A stretch of 40,941 nucleotides of DNA, from IMG/VR virus record IMGVR_UViG_3300044996_000210, positions 1-40,941 of that record; one strand, given 5' to 3'. Of the stretch, positions 26,801-33,417 are shown one piece after another. Each line of letters opens with the position of its first letter. Positions within the stretch are counted from its first letter, which is position 1. Both the position numbers and the translations under genes were made by a program. Under the pieces are notes generated by a model. It made no database searches, was not told the DNA's origin, and saw only the letters and a list, made by a program, of their open reading frames with translations. This DNA comes from a virus.

Positions 26801-27670
26801 ATGGATATACAAATACAAACACAAGATTGGTATAAAGAGTTAGTAGATGAGTGTAAAGCGATAATTACTGAGGCGGTATTCACAAGCAGATGGGCGTTGG
26901 TTGAAGGTTATTGGAACTTAGGTAAGAGGATAAGGGATGACTTGAATTGGAGTAAAGGACAACAAAATAGCCTATATAATTCGCAAGACCTTGCGAAATC
27001 TATAGGACTATCGGAAAGAACTTTAAACTATGCTTGTGCTACTTACGATAAATACCCCGATATTCAAACACTCCCTGAAGGAAAAAATATAACTTGGAAT
27101 AAGCTAATAACTAAATATCTACCGCAATCTAAACAAGAAGAACCTATCCCTTTACCAGATGGAAAATATCAAGTAATTTATGCTGATCCCCCTTGGCCTT
27201 ATGAGGAACATGGAGTAAGTGTATCTCAAAACTATGGGAACGTGGAACGACACTATCAAGATATGACTATTGAAGAAATAAAACAATTACCAGTAAAAGA
27301 CTTAGCTTTAGAAAATTCAGTCTTATTTATTTGGGTTACTTCTCCTAAATTGAATGAGGTTTGGGATATTATAACTGCTTGGGGCTTTGAATATAAAACT
27401 TCTTTTGTTTGGGATAAAGTAAAACACAATTATGGTTATTATAACAGTGTACGACATGAATTATTACTCGTTTGCGGTAGAGGAAAATCAACACCAGATA
27501 ATTCTAAACTTTATGATAGCGTACAGACAATAGAACGCTCAGAAATTCACTCACAAAAACCGGAAGAATTTTATAAAATTATTGAGGACTTATATTACGG
27601 GCCTAAAATAGAGCTTTTTGCCAGGAATAAAAGGCAAGGATGGGAGGTTTGGGGAAATGAAGTTAAATGA
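26801..27670 (+). CDS. MT-A70 family adenine methyltransferase
   Basis: This 289-residue protein joins an N-terminal helical domain (1-105; RWALVEGYWNLGKRI resembles DUF1016-like or recognition domains) with a C-terminal MT-A70 methyltransferase. The catalytic DPPW is at 129-132 (IYADPPWPY), followed by FIWVTSPKLNEV and ELLLVCGRGK. It likely makes N6-methyladenine in DNA, for protection or regulation. The next gene overlaps by 14 bases and encodes a nuclease-like protein. Confidence 0.9.
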   Translation: MDIQIQTQDWYKELVDECKAIITEAVFTSRWALVEGYWNLGKRIRDDLNWSKGQQNSLYNSQDLAKSIGLSERTLNYACATYDKYPDIQTLPEGKNITWNKLITKYLPQSKQEEPIPLPDGKYQVIYADPPWPYEEHGVSVSQNYGNVERHYQDMTIEEIKQLPVKDLALENSVLFIWVTSPKLNEVWDIITAWGFEYKTSFVWDKVKHNYGYYNSVRHELLLVCGRGKSTPDNSKLYDSVQTIERSEIHSQKPEEFYKIIEDLYYGPKIELFARNKRQGWEVWGNEVK

Positions 27671-28115
27671 AGAATTTGACCTAGAAAAAAAAGCAAGAAA
27701 ATTCTTAACAGAATTTTATAAAGAAAAAGGGGCTTATGAAATAATAGAGGCTCCTTATCAACCTTTCGATGATTGGGACAGAACAGTTAAGTTTAAAAAC
27801 ATTACTTATAAAATAGAAGAAAAGGCAAGAATTGGTATTTGGGATGATATTTTAATCGAATTATTGGAAGATGTAACAACTGGGGATTTGGGTTGGTACT
27901 ATCAAACAAAAGCTGACAAACTTATTTATTGTATGTTTTTAGATAGAGATAAAGAAATACCAAGTAGAGTCTATTCTATTGCTTTACTAGATATAAAAAA
28001 ATATATATCAGAAAATTCTTCAGTTTTTGAACATCCAAAATTATCATACAAAGGATATGGTTTAACTTTGAATATATTTGTACCTTTAGATATTGCACAA
28101 CAGATATATCCATGA
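27657..28115 (+). CDS. PD-(D/E)XK nuclease-like protein
   Basis: This 152-residue protein shows a restriction-endonuclease-like layout: an acidic DDWDRTV segment (38-44), then YKIEEKAR (51-58; E54/E55 and K56 as possible E-x-K residues), WDDILIELL and a QTKADKLIYCMFL strand. The ATG at 27657 overlaps the methyltransferase stop. The pair could be a compact restriction-modification unit or DNA-processing pair; the catalytic assignment is inferred. Confidence 0.55.
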   Translation: MKLNEEFDLEKKARKFLTEFYKEKGAYEIIEAPYQPFDDWDRTVKFKNITYKIEEKARIGIWDDILIELLEDVTTGDLGWYYQTKADKLIYCMFLDRDKEIPSRVYSIALLDIKKYISENSSVFEHPKLSYKGYGLTLNIFVPLDIAQQIYP

Positions 28116-28346
28116 GATAGCAGACCGCTTTCCGGCCGAATTTTTCTATCTTTTGATAGTTTGCGAATAAAAAACTACTAGGAAAGCCGACTAAACCGAC
28201 CGATATACTGAACGACAAAATAACTGCTTTGACTAAGACAAGATTCTTAGGCAGGGGCTAAGGTTGATTCAGGTTGAGGGAGGGGAGTTCGGAGAATAGG
28301 GAGGAGAGGGGGTTTTAGGGGGTGATATAGTTAAGTCCATAAAAGT
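28116..28346 (+). other. Non-coding structured and G-rich region
   Basis: No gene is seen in these 231 bases. GCTTTCC (28127-28133) pairs with GGAAAGC (28181-28187), enclosing CTATC/GATAG (28146-28159). Then CTAAG, CTTAG and CTAAG at 28233-28262 can pair in alternative ways. Bases 28277-28322 are G-rich with runs GGG, GGGG, GGG, GGGGG and GGGGG, a candidate G-quadruplex on the + strand. Confidence 0.5.
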
Positions 28347-28484
28347 ATGATTAATATACAAGAAGTAAAAGAAAAATTAGAAAAACTAAGAGAGAAATAC
28401 AAAAACGAGCCGTCAAAAAGAAAAATAATTATTCGGCAAGCTAGACTACTTCAGTATATCCTTGAAAGAAATAACGCCTCTTGA
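28347..28484 (+). CDS. Small helical protein, function unknown
   Basis: This 45-residue protein is Lys/Glu-rich and predicted as one long helix (MINIQEVKEKLEKLREKYKN). No family was recognised. Its stop codon lies inside the -35 box of the next promoter. No clear Shine-Dalgarno is seen upstream. Confidence 0.45.
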   Translation: MINIQEVKEKLEKLREKYKNEPSKRKIIIRQARLLQYILERNNAS

Positions 28485-28517
28485 CAAATAAAAGATAATA
28501 TGTTATCATAGTAACAT
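28481..28517 (+). promoter_or_regulatory. Promoter with palindromic operator, leaderless gene
   Basis: TTGACA (28481-28486), a 17-base spacer and TATCAT (28504-28509) make a strong promoter. Arms ATATGTTA (28498-28505) and TAACATAT (28512-28519) form a perfect 8-base inverted repeat with a 6-base centre that covers the -10. The ATG at 28518 is about where transcription should start. A repressor probably binds here. Confidence 0.72.
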
Positions 28518-28670
28518 ATGAAGCTAATTAACCCAGTACAAGTTTGTAACCGTTGCGGAAACAACTGGTGGAAAAGAATTCCGGGAACTCCAAAACGCTG
28601 TCCTGTATGTAAAAGTCCATACTGGAATAAAAAAAGAATAAGAAAGGTGGTGAAAAAGCATGAAAAATAA
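28518..28670 (+). CDS. Small zinc-ribbon protein
   Basis: This 50-residue protein has a CxxC...CxxC zinc ribbon (CNRCGNNWWKRIPGTPKRCP, C10/C13 and C28/C31) and a basic tail (KKRIRKVVKKHEK). It probably binds nucleic acid. It is the first gene after the operator-controlled promoter and may be translated from a leaderless mRNA. Its end overlaps the next gene by 11 bases. Confidence 0.68.
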   Translation: MKLINPVQVCNRCGNNWWKRIPGTPKRCPVCKSPYWNKKRIRKVVKKHEK

Positions 28671-28872
28671 ACTTTTTCTTTTAAAGAATAAAATAGCCAA
28701 TATCACTATATGGCAAGCTATAAAGTGGATATTTATAATAATAGTAGTAGTTTATTCATCAAGAGCTATAGGCGAGAGGTTATTTTTAGACGTTACGGGT
28801 ACAAGATTAAATTTCAATATAAGTTTTTATCATGAGTCAGACGGATTACTTAAACCGGTGTTAGCAAAATAA
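28660..28872 (+). CDS. Small single-pass membrane protein
   Basis: This 70-residue protein has one membrane segment (about residues 19-33, IKWIFIIIVVVYSSR) and a basic N-terminus, so the N-terminus is probably inside. The remaining 37 residues would be outside. AAGGTGG lies upstream of the ATG. Function unknown; superinfection exclusion or membrane signalling are possibilities only. Confidence 0.6.
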   Translation: MKNKLFLLKNKIANITIWQAIKWIFIIIVVVYSSRAIGERLFLDVTGTRLNFNISFYHESDGLLKPVLAK

Positions 28873-28901
28873 AAAGCGGGCCTTTGAGGGGACACGCTTT
28901 T
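28872..28901 (+). promoter_or_regulatory. Hairpin between two small genes
   Basis: AAAAGCG (28872-28878) pairs with CGCTTTT (28895-28901). The loop's CCTTT can also pair with AAAGG of the next gene's ribosome binding site. The short T-run makes it a weak terminator at most; a translational control role is equally possible. Confidence 0.45.
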
Positions 28902-28921
28902 ATGTAAGAAAGGATACAACT

Positions 28922-29149
28922 ATGAACACACAAAGTCAAGTCATGGAACCATTTGAAAAATTAGTGAGTAAAGCCAAAGAAAGAATAGATAAGTTAAACG
29001 AAAAAAGGAGTCTTTATTCAAAGTATATGACAGCCATGGATAGATATATAGTTTGTGAAGGATGCGGAAACGCATATGGAAACGAGTATCTTCTAGTTGG
29101 AAAGTGGGAAACAGTTGATGAATGTTTAATTTGCGAAGGAAACGTATGA
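28922..29149 (+). CDS. Small zinc-ribbon protein with helical start
   Basis: This 75-residue protein has a helical N-terminal half (1-42) and a C-terminal zinc ribbon with CEGCGNAYGNEYLL and CLICEGN. GAAAGGA precedes the ATG. Its stop overlaps the next start (ATGA). Probably a small nucleic-acid or protein-binding adaptor. Confidence 0.62.
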   Translation: MNTQSQVMEPFEKLVSKAKERIDKLNEKRSLYSKYMTAMDRYIVCEGCGNAYGNEYLLVGKWETVDECLICEGNV

Positions 29150-29580
29150 ATAAGGAAATAGACGAAATATTAGAAGAAGCATCAGTAAAGTCGGTAGGAA
29201 GTGAAACTGATAATTTACCGGAAAGCCCGAATAGCGCAAACATAAAAGTCTGGATAAGAGGCTTTGGGGTACAGTTTACTATGAGGGATAACCAGATGAT
29301 AAACGTAATACAAAAGATAGAAAAGTTAATTCAACTTGCTGAAGAGAAGAAATGGCAGCCGACTTGGGAAGTTAAAGTGCTTCCTAAACAAGATCCGACA
29401 ATGGAGATACCAACACAACTTCCTAAAATAGCTCCCAAGTGTTCTATTCATGGGATAGACATGGTATGGAGAGCTGGAATAAGCAAGAAAACTGGTAAAC
29501 CTTATGGATTTTGGGCATGTAGTCAAAAACTAGCAAATGGTGATTATTGTAACGGAAAACCAATGGAGGGCAATGTATGA
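29146..29580 (+). CDS. Protein with C-terminal zinc-finger-like domain
   Basis: This 144-residue protein has an acidic N-terminus, a central amphipathic region (VWIRGFGVQFTMRDNQMINV, about 38-57) and a C-terminal CxxH...C...C module (PKCSIHG, then GFWACSQKLANGDYC) similar to topoisomerase-type or other DNA-binding zinc fingers. The ATG at 29146 overlaps the previous stop. Possible single-stranded DNA or repair role; not established. Confidence 0.55.
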   Translation: MNKEIDEILEEASVKSVGSETDNLPESPNSANIKVWIRGFGVQFTMRDNQMINVIQKIEKLIQLAEEKKWQPTWEVKVLPKQDPTMEIPTQLPKIAPKCSIHGIDMVWRAGISKKTGKPYGFWACSQKLANGDYCNGKPMEGNV

Positions 29581-29735
29581 AATATGGTGTTTATACACAT
29601 GGAATGAAACTTATTAAAGAATTTAAACAAGAGTCAGGACTTGCTTATTTTGCAAGGATGGCAAATGACAAAAAAGGTGCTTCTTTAGTTGAAAAGTTAG
29701 AAAAGAAATTGACTAGCGGGATAGCAAAGACATAG
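29577..29735 (+). CDS. Small basic protein, function unknown
   Basis: This 52-residue basic protein (MKYGVYTHGMKLIKEFKQES start) has no recognised family. It begins in an ATGA overlap and its last codons lie inside the first hairpin of the structured element that follows, so ribosomes finishing it would disturb that fold. Confidence 0.55.
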   Translation: MKYGVYTHGMKLIKEFKQESGLAYFARMANDKKGASLVEKLEKKLTSGIAKT

Positions 29736-29784
29736 TTCTTTGCTAAGCTTGCCATGGTCAACCGCTATCGGAAACTATGGCAAG
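29714..29784 (+). promoter_or_regulatory. Interlocked hairpins before the transglycosylase RBS
   Basis: Hairpin 1 is TAGCAAAG/CTTTGCTA (29722-29729, 29738-29745). Hairpin 2 is CTTGCCATGGT/ACTATGGCAAG (29748-29758, 29774-29784). The loop of hairpin 1 (ATAGTT, 29732-29737) is complementary to AACTAT (29773-29778) in hairpin 2, and TAGCGG (29714-29719) to CCGCTA (29762-29767) in loop 2. AGGAGGGAG follows directly. A translational switch for the transglycosylase is inferred. Confidence 0.58.
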
Positions 29785-29798
29785 ATTAGGAGGGAGCT

Positions 29799-30284
29799 AT
29801 GAAACACATAATACTAATTACAATATTAATTTTAGGAGGGTACTATGGTTTTACACACTCACAAATACCAGTCATGGTTAAACCACGAATGGCAGTCTTG
29901 GCCGCTGAACCTAAAACTGGAAGTGTCACCATCACTTCTTCAAAGGATAACCCGAGTGTACAAGAAGTTATTAACGAGATTAGTACTGTATTTAACAAGG
30001 AACCGGCTAGGGTAATTGCTAAAATGATTTATGTCATTTCATTGGAATCAGGATTTAAACCAAATGCTATGAACTGGAACTGTCGTTATGGAAATAGGTC
30101 AATGGTGTGTAAAAAGGGCGATTTAGATAAGGCATGGTCAGTTGATTGCGGAATAATGCAACTTAACTATCCCGGTAAATATTGTCCGGGTAATATTATG
30201 GACTGGAAAACAAATATAAGACTGGGTTATGAAAAGTTTAAAAGACAAGGCATGAAAGCGTGGGTTGCTTCATGGAATTTATGA
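29799..30284 (+). CDS. Secreted lytic transglycosylase (SLT-like)
   Basis: This 161-residue enzyme probably cuts the glycan strands of peptidoglycan. An N-terminal signal or anchor (residues 3-18) is followed by a lysozyme-fold domain with the catalytic Glu83 in SLESGF and the family's CGIMQLN segment (about 125-131). AGGAGGGAGCT precedes the ATG. It lies away from the C39-peptidase lysis cluster and under a structured leader, so it may help DNA entry or be separately timed. Confidence 0.85.
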   Translation: MKHIILITILILGGYYGFTHSQIPVMVKPRMAVLAAEPKTGSVTITSSKDNPSVQEVINEISTVFNKEPARVIAKMIYVISLESGFKPNAMNWNCRYGNRSMVCKKGDLDKAWSVDCGIMQLNYPGKYCPGNIMDWKTNIRLGYEKFKRQGMKAWVASWNL

Positions 30285-30670
30285 AATATCCAAAAGTAAT
30301 TAAACACAAAAGAAAGATAAGAAAAGTGGAACTTAGAAAAGGCTATTGGAAACGAATGGCAGACCAACTTCAAAGCAAAATAGTAAGAAAAATAGGTAAG
30401 TGTGAATGGTGCGGAAGCGGAAAGAATTTACAAGCCTGTCATGTGGTTTCAAGGGCTAATTTAAGACTTAGGTATTCAATGGAAAATTTAATGTGTTTAT
30501 GTGCTGCTTGTCATTTGAAATGGCATCACGACCCTTTAGAGTCAATGCTTTGGTTTAACGAGATGTGGCCGGAAAGAGTTGATTATTTAAGAGTACACAA
30601 ACAAGAAATAACAAAAATGACAATAGATGATTACAAGAAATTAATAGCTGATTTGGAAAATTATATTTAA
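30281..30670 (+). CDS. HNH nuclease-like protein
   Basis: This 129-residue protein has a basic N-terminus and an HNH-type zinc domain: CEWCGSGKNLQACHVVSRAN (about 44-63), then NLMCLCAACHLKWHH with the second Cys pair. The plan resembles HNH and NinG/Rap-like recombination nucleases. The ATG at 30281 overlaps the previous stop (ATGA); an in-frame ATG lies 9 bases earlier. Likely a DNA-processing nuclease. Confidence 0.75.
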   Translation: MKYPKVIKHKRKIRKVELRKGYWKRMADQLQSKIVRKIGKCEWCGSGKNLQACHVVSRANLRLRYSMENLMCLCAACHLKWHHDPLESMLWFNEMWPERVDYLRVHKQEITKMTIDDYKKLIADLENYI

Positions 30671-30756
30671 TGGGCGGTGTTGAATATATGGGCAGAAATT
30701 ATATTTTGAAACTACTTTTCAAGGACAACAAGCCTTGCACCGCCCAACAAAATATA
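30671..30756 (+). promoter_or_regulatory. Pseudoknot covering a start codon
   Basis: TGGGCGGTG (30671-30679) pairs with CACCGCCCA (30738-30746). TATATTTTG (30700-30708) pairs with CAAAATATA (30748-30756). The order A-B-A'-B' is an H-type pseudoknot with a small inner hairpin CAAGG/CCTTG (30720-30737). The last base of B' is the A of the next gene's ATG, and no Shine-Dalgarno is present, so folding should control translation. Confidence 0.68.
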
Positions 30757-30911
30757 TGAAATACGATTACGTTAAATATAGGGCAGAAAATGGAAGATTT
30801 ATACAAATTAGAGAATATAGATTTTCTGAAAAAGTATTTCTAATACTCACTTTTATATGTTTGGTACTTGAGTTTATTTGTTTATTAATTATTTATTCAA
30901 AAGGACTATGA
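30756..30911 (+). CDS. Small single-pass membrane protein
   Basis: This 51-residue protein has a charged N-terminal half and one membrane segment near the C-terminus (about residues 27-47, KVFLILTFICLVLEFICLLI). Translation starts at the edge of the pseudoknot and its stop overlaps the next start (ATGA). Function unknown. Confidence 0.55.
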   Translation: MKYDYVKYRAENGRFIQIREYRFSEKVFLILTFICLVLEFICLLIIYSKGL

Positions 30912-31114
30912 AAATACTAAAAAGAAAAGTAGGAAGGCCAAGAAAACTATTAATAGAAAAGAAAATAGAAGAATATTTACAAGAACCAAAAGTTAAAAAA
31001 GTAACATGCTTAGACTTACAAATAAGAAAAATAGATCATATTGCGTATATTATTTATGCAACTTTAATAGCAATAATTATAGAAACTATCGTAATAGGAC
31101 AAATTACAAAATAA
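30908..31114 (+). CDS. Small basic membrane protein
   Basis: This 68-residue protein starts with a basic KRKVGRPRKLLIEKK segment (AT-hook-like GRPRK) and ends with a membrane segment (about 45-64). The ATG at 30908 is chosen because it overlaps the previous stop. A membrane-tethered DNA-binding role is possible but unproven. Confidence 0.55.
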   Translation: MKILKRKVGRPRKLLIEKKIEEYLQEPKVKKVTCLDLQIRKIDHIAYIIYATLIAIIIETIVIGQITK

Positions 31115-31115
31115 T

Positions 31116-31358
31116 ATGAAAAAACACAATAAAAGAAAACCAAAAAGAATAGAAGTAGAAATTAGTGCAGTTTTTTGGGAAAAATTAATTAATTATGATA
31201 AACGCATATCAACCCTTGAAAAAGAAATAAAAGAGTGGCAAAGAGTATTTTATATAGTAAATACAAATATGCAGATGATGGATGAACAATATAAGACAAG
31301 AATAGAAACCCTAGAAAAACAGGTTAAGGAGTTAAGGGGAGCGTTAATTAAATCATGA
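31116..31358 (+). CDS. Small coiled-coil protein
   Basis: This 80-residue protein begins with a basic stretch (KKHNKRKPKRIEVE) and continues as an amphipathic coiled coil (about 20-75) with heptad Leu/Ile. It begins one base after the previous stop and overlaps the next by 4 bases. No family was recognised. Confidence 0.55.
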   Translation: MKKHNKRKPKRIEVEISAVFWEKLINYDKRISTLEKEIKEWQRVFYIVNTNMQMMDEQYKTRIETLEKQVKELRGALIKS

Positions 31359-31534
31359 AAATAAATAAAATAATAAATTCAGTAGCATTTCAAGGAATGT
31401 TATCGGCAACAGAACATTTAGGTCCATTTCATCTAAACCCTAAGATAGATAAGGTTTATAGAATTTTAAGAATATTAGGATTATCAGAAAAAGATACAAA
31501 AGAATTGTTAAATCAAGAAATTCATTGGAGTTAA
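31355..31534 (+). CDS. Small protein, function unknown
   Basis: This 59-residue protein (MKINKIINSVAFQGMLSATE start) looks helical, with a C-terminal RILRILGLSEKDTKELL segment that could be a small helix-turn-helix-like pair. Start overlaps the previous stop. No family was recognised. Confidence 0.5.
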   Translation: MKINKIINSVAFQGMLSATEHLGPFHLNPKIDKVYRILRILGLSEKDTKELLNQEIHWS

Positions 31535-31538
31535 TAGA

Positions 31539-31688
31539 ATGGGAGCATCCTTGAAAGGAACTATGAGGAAGAAAATAAATAATAGAGATTTTTATGGTAT
31601 TTCAGATGCAGAAAGGCTTATTAAAAGAATTAAAATAGAAAATTATCTATTTAATAAATATCTTAATAGAATAAAGAAAAGATTATGA
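31539..31688 (+). CDS. Small basic protein, function unknown
   Basis: This 49-residue protein is Lys/Arg-rich (MGASLKGTMRKKINNRDFYG start, KKRL end). It overlaps the next gene's start (ATGA). A nucleic-acid-binding role is possible by charge only. Confidence 0.45.
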   Translation: MGASLKGTMRKKINNRDFYGISDAERLIKRIKIENYLFNKYLNRIKKRL

Positions 31689-32089
31689 ACCCACAAATTA
31701 AAAAAGCTATTGAGGAATTAAAAGAAGAATTAAAAACAAGTATTACTGTGGGATATTTTATTCATTGTAAGCCAAAAGATAGACCTGATTTTAAAACTGC
31801 AGATCAAGCACAAAATTGGTATAAAGAACAAAATTTTATAGCTGAAAAAGTTATTGGTAATTGGGTTGATAATACTATGGTAATTATTGAATCCTTCCTC
31901 ATTACCCAGTTGGAGGAGATGGAAAGGGAAACAATAAAAGAATGTATTAAAAAAATAGATAAAATGAGAGCATATCCAGAATATCGAAATGGACGAGTTG
32001 GCGACTTGATAATAAAAAGAGATACTTTACTTGCTGTTAAAAATATTTTGGAAGGGACTCTCTTATCCCAATCAAATAACAAAAAATAA
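31685..32089 (+). CDS. Helical protein, function unknown
   Basis: This 134-residue charged protein is mostly helical, with a KTADQAQNWYKEQNFIAEKV segment and a C-terminal LLAVKNILEG helix. No recognised domain. Its stop is followed by the long structured gap at 32092-32304. Confidence 0.55.
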   Translation: MNPQIKKAIEELKEELKTSITVGYFIHCKPKDRPDFKTADQAQNWYKEQNFIAEKVIGNWVDNTMVIIESFLITQLEEMERETIKECIKKIDKMRAYPEYRNGRVGDLIIKRDTLLAVKNILEGTLLSQSNNKK

Positions 32090-32091
32090 TA

Positions 32092-32304
32092 TGTAGGTGG
32101 GATGTATTCCTTAAATGCGTGTGGGTTTCTTGTCCGAATGACCAGCCTACAGAATAGCTCTTTTCCATCTTGTATCGGGTAGTGGCGGGCAGAGAACCGT
32201 ATGCAATCCAAAACGAGGACATGGGCTAAAGTGAGGATTGCAAAACTAGCCCATATAAAAATAAAGCTGCGAGTCTAACCTCGCCTACCCGATAGAGGAT
32301 GGAA
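32092..32304 (+). ncRNA. Large structured RNA with pseudoknot
   Basis: A first hairpin closes with TGTAGG/CCTACA (32092-32097, 32146-32151). A second domain is closed by TTCCATC/GATGGAA (32163-32169, 32298-32304) and TATCGGGTAG/CTACCCGATA (32173-32182, 32285-32294). Inside, TGCAATCC (32202-32209) pairs with GGATTGCA (32235-32242) and ATGGGCTA (32221-32228) pairs with TAGCCCAT (32247-32254), an H-type pseudoknot. CGAGG/CCTCG (32214-32218, 32279-32283) encloses the second stem. No gene fits this 259-base gap, while neighbouring genes overlap. Confidence 0.72.
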
Positions 32305-32348
32305 GAAAAATGTGATAAAGAAAGCACATGGAAAGGAGGAATGAGGGT

Positions 32349-32564
32349 ATGAAAAGTATTACTGAATATTTAGTAGAAAAAGGATTTTTCAAATATAAAA
32401 CGATTAGTTGGTGGTGTCCTATTTGTGGAAACATATTTTCTACTGAAGGTCCAAGTAAAGTAGGTTGTTCCGAATGTGGTCAAATGCAAGTAATGGGTTA
32501 TCATCCAAATATCATGGGAGAAAGTTTTTATAAGACTAAATATAAAAATTATATTAAAAAATGA
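32349..32564 (+). CDS. Small zinc-ribbon protein
   Basis: This 71-residue protein has a zinc ribbon: CPICGNIF (about 23-30) and CSECGQMQ (about 43-50). AAAGGAGG lies 9 bases before the ATG at 32349, one of the strongest ribosome binding sites here, directly after the structured RNA. Its stop overlaps the next start. Confidence 0.65.
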   Translation: MKSITEYLVEKGFFKYKTISWWCPICGNIFSTEGPSKVGCSECGQMQVMGYHPNIMGESFYKTKYKNYIKK

Positions 32565-32716
32565 CTTCTACAGACGAAACCATAATTAAATACATAGGGA
32601 GGGCAAAGGAAATATTTCAATCTTTCTATGGATTTGAACCAACAAAAGAAGAATTTTTCATATTATCTGAAATTATAAAAATGATCCAACAAGAGGAAAA
32701 GGAGAAGGAGAAATGA
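32561..32716 (+). CDS. Small acidic helical protein
   Basis: This 51-residue protein (YIGRAKEIFQSFYGFEPTKE core) ends in a Glu/Lys tail. ATGA overlaps on both sides place it in the small-gene chain. No family was recognised. Confidence 0.5.
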   Translation: MTSTDETIIKYIGRAKEIFQSFYGFEPTKEEFFILSEIIKMIQQEEKEKEK

Positions 32717-32895
32717 AAATAAAAAAAACACCTTTTAGCTTAGAAATAGATTTCACACCTGAAGAAATAGAACAAATGTATTATAGAATGCCACTTGCAG
32801 CAAGAGTAGGTCTTATAATCTGGATTAAAAATAAATTTGGATTAAATTTAGCAACATGTGAAAAAAATTTAACTTCCAATAACAAAAAGATATGA
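32713..32895 (+). CDS. Small protein, function unknown
   Basis: This 60-residue protein has a FTPEEIEQMYYRMPLAARVG helix and a short hydrophobic VGLIIWIKNKFGL patch. ATGA overlaps on both sides. No family was recognised. Confidence 0.5.
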   Translation: MKIKKTPFSLEIDFTPEEIEQMYYRMPLAARVGLIIWIKNKFGLNLATCEKNLTSNNKKI

Positions 32896-33014
32896 CTAAA
32901 TACACAAAACAAGAAATAATTGAAATGATACGAGAACAATATGAAAAAGACTTGGAAAGTCTTATTGCATTTCTTGAGAGAGTATTACCTGAAGAGGAAA
33001 AGGAGGGGAAATGA
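32892..33014 (+). CDS. Small helical protein
   Basis: This 40-residue protein (MTKYTKQEIIEMIREQYEKD start) is predicted as one long helix. It ends with AGGAGGGGAAATGA, so its last codons are the next gene's ribosome binding site. No family was recognised. Confidence 0.45.
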   Translation: MTKYTKQEIIEMIREQYEKDLESLIAFLERVLPEEEKEGK

Positions 33015-33202
33015 AAAATAAAACAGATAAAAATAAAGACTTAATAGAAAAAATATTTTGTTTAGAAATGGAAAAGCAAGTTAGATGTGGAAGTGGAAAT
33101 GGTAGACAGATAAATCATTCATTAAATTGTAGATGTCAGTTTATTAATAAAGAAATTAAAGAGTTAAGGATTCTTTATGAGAACAAAATGATTATAATAT
33201 AG
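33011..33202 (+). CDS. Small Cys-containing protein
   Basis: This 63-residue protein has CGSGNGRQINHSLNCRC (about 26-42), a possible metal-binding loop in a helical frame. Its first 17 bases are almost the same as the start of the genes at 33414 and 33655. Function unknown. Confidence 0.52.
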   Translation: MKNKTDKNKDLIEKIFCLEMEKQVRCGSGNGRQINHSLNCRCQFINKEIKELRILYENKMIII

Positions 33203-33204
33203 TT

Positions 33205-33417
33205 ATGAAAAATAAAAAGAGGAAAGAACTATTTACCATATGTTTTAAATGTGGAAATAAACTTGGAAAATTAAAAGAAGGTGCAATTGGTGCATGGGTA
33301 GGTACTTGTGATAACTGCGGGGAGGAAGGTGTATCCTGTGCTTCAGCACAACACGATTTTGGAATATACAATAATGAAGAAGAAAAGAAAGCGGATAAAA
33401 TTCAAAGGATGATATGA
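33205..33417 (+). CDS. Zinc-ribbon protein
   Basis: This 70-residue protein has a zinc ribbon, CFKCGNKLG (about 11-19) and CDNCGEEGVSC (about 37-47), followed by a helical tail. It begins MKNKKRKELF, close to its neighbours' starts. Probably a nucleic-acid-binding adaptor. Confidence 0.6.
   Translation: MKNKKRKELFTICFKCGNKLGKLKEGAIGAWVGTCDNCGEEGVSCASAQHDFGIYNNEEEKKADKIQRMI

Noticed and set aside
27976-28218. Minus-strand frame of 80 residues at the structured G-rich gap
   Set aside because: It overlaps the end of a + strand gene, has no ribosome site or promoter, and no other minus-strand gene exists.
28260-28330. The G-rich run as an extension of the pentamer arrays
   Set aside because: It lacks the five-base RNGGT register and is polypurine rather than G/T-rich.
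32173-32294. A tRNA or tmRNA in the structured gap, since a T-arm-like hairpin (GCGAG/CTCGC) lies before the closing stem
   Set aside because: The loop is six bases and lacks the TTC core, no normal anticodon arm is seen, there is no CCA end, and the tmRNA-specific conserved parts are absent.
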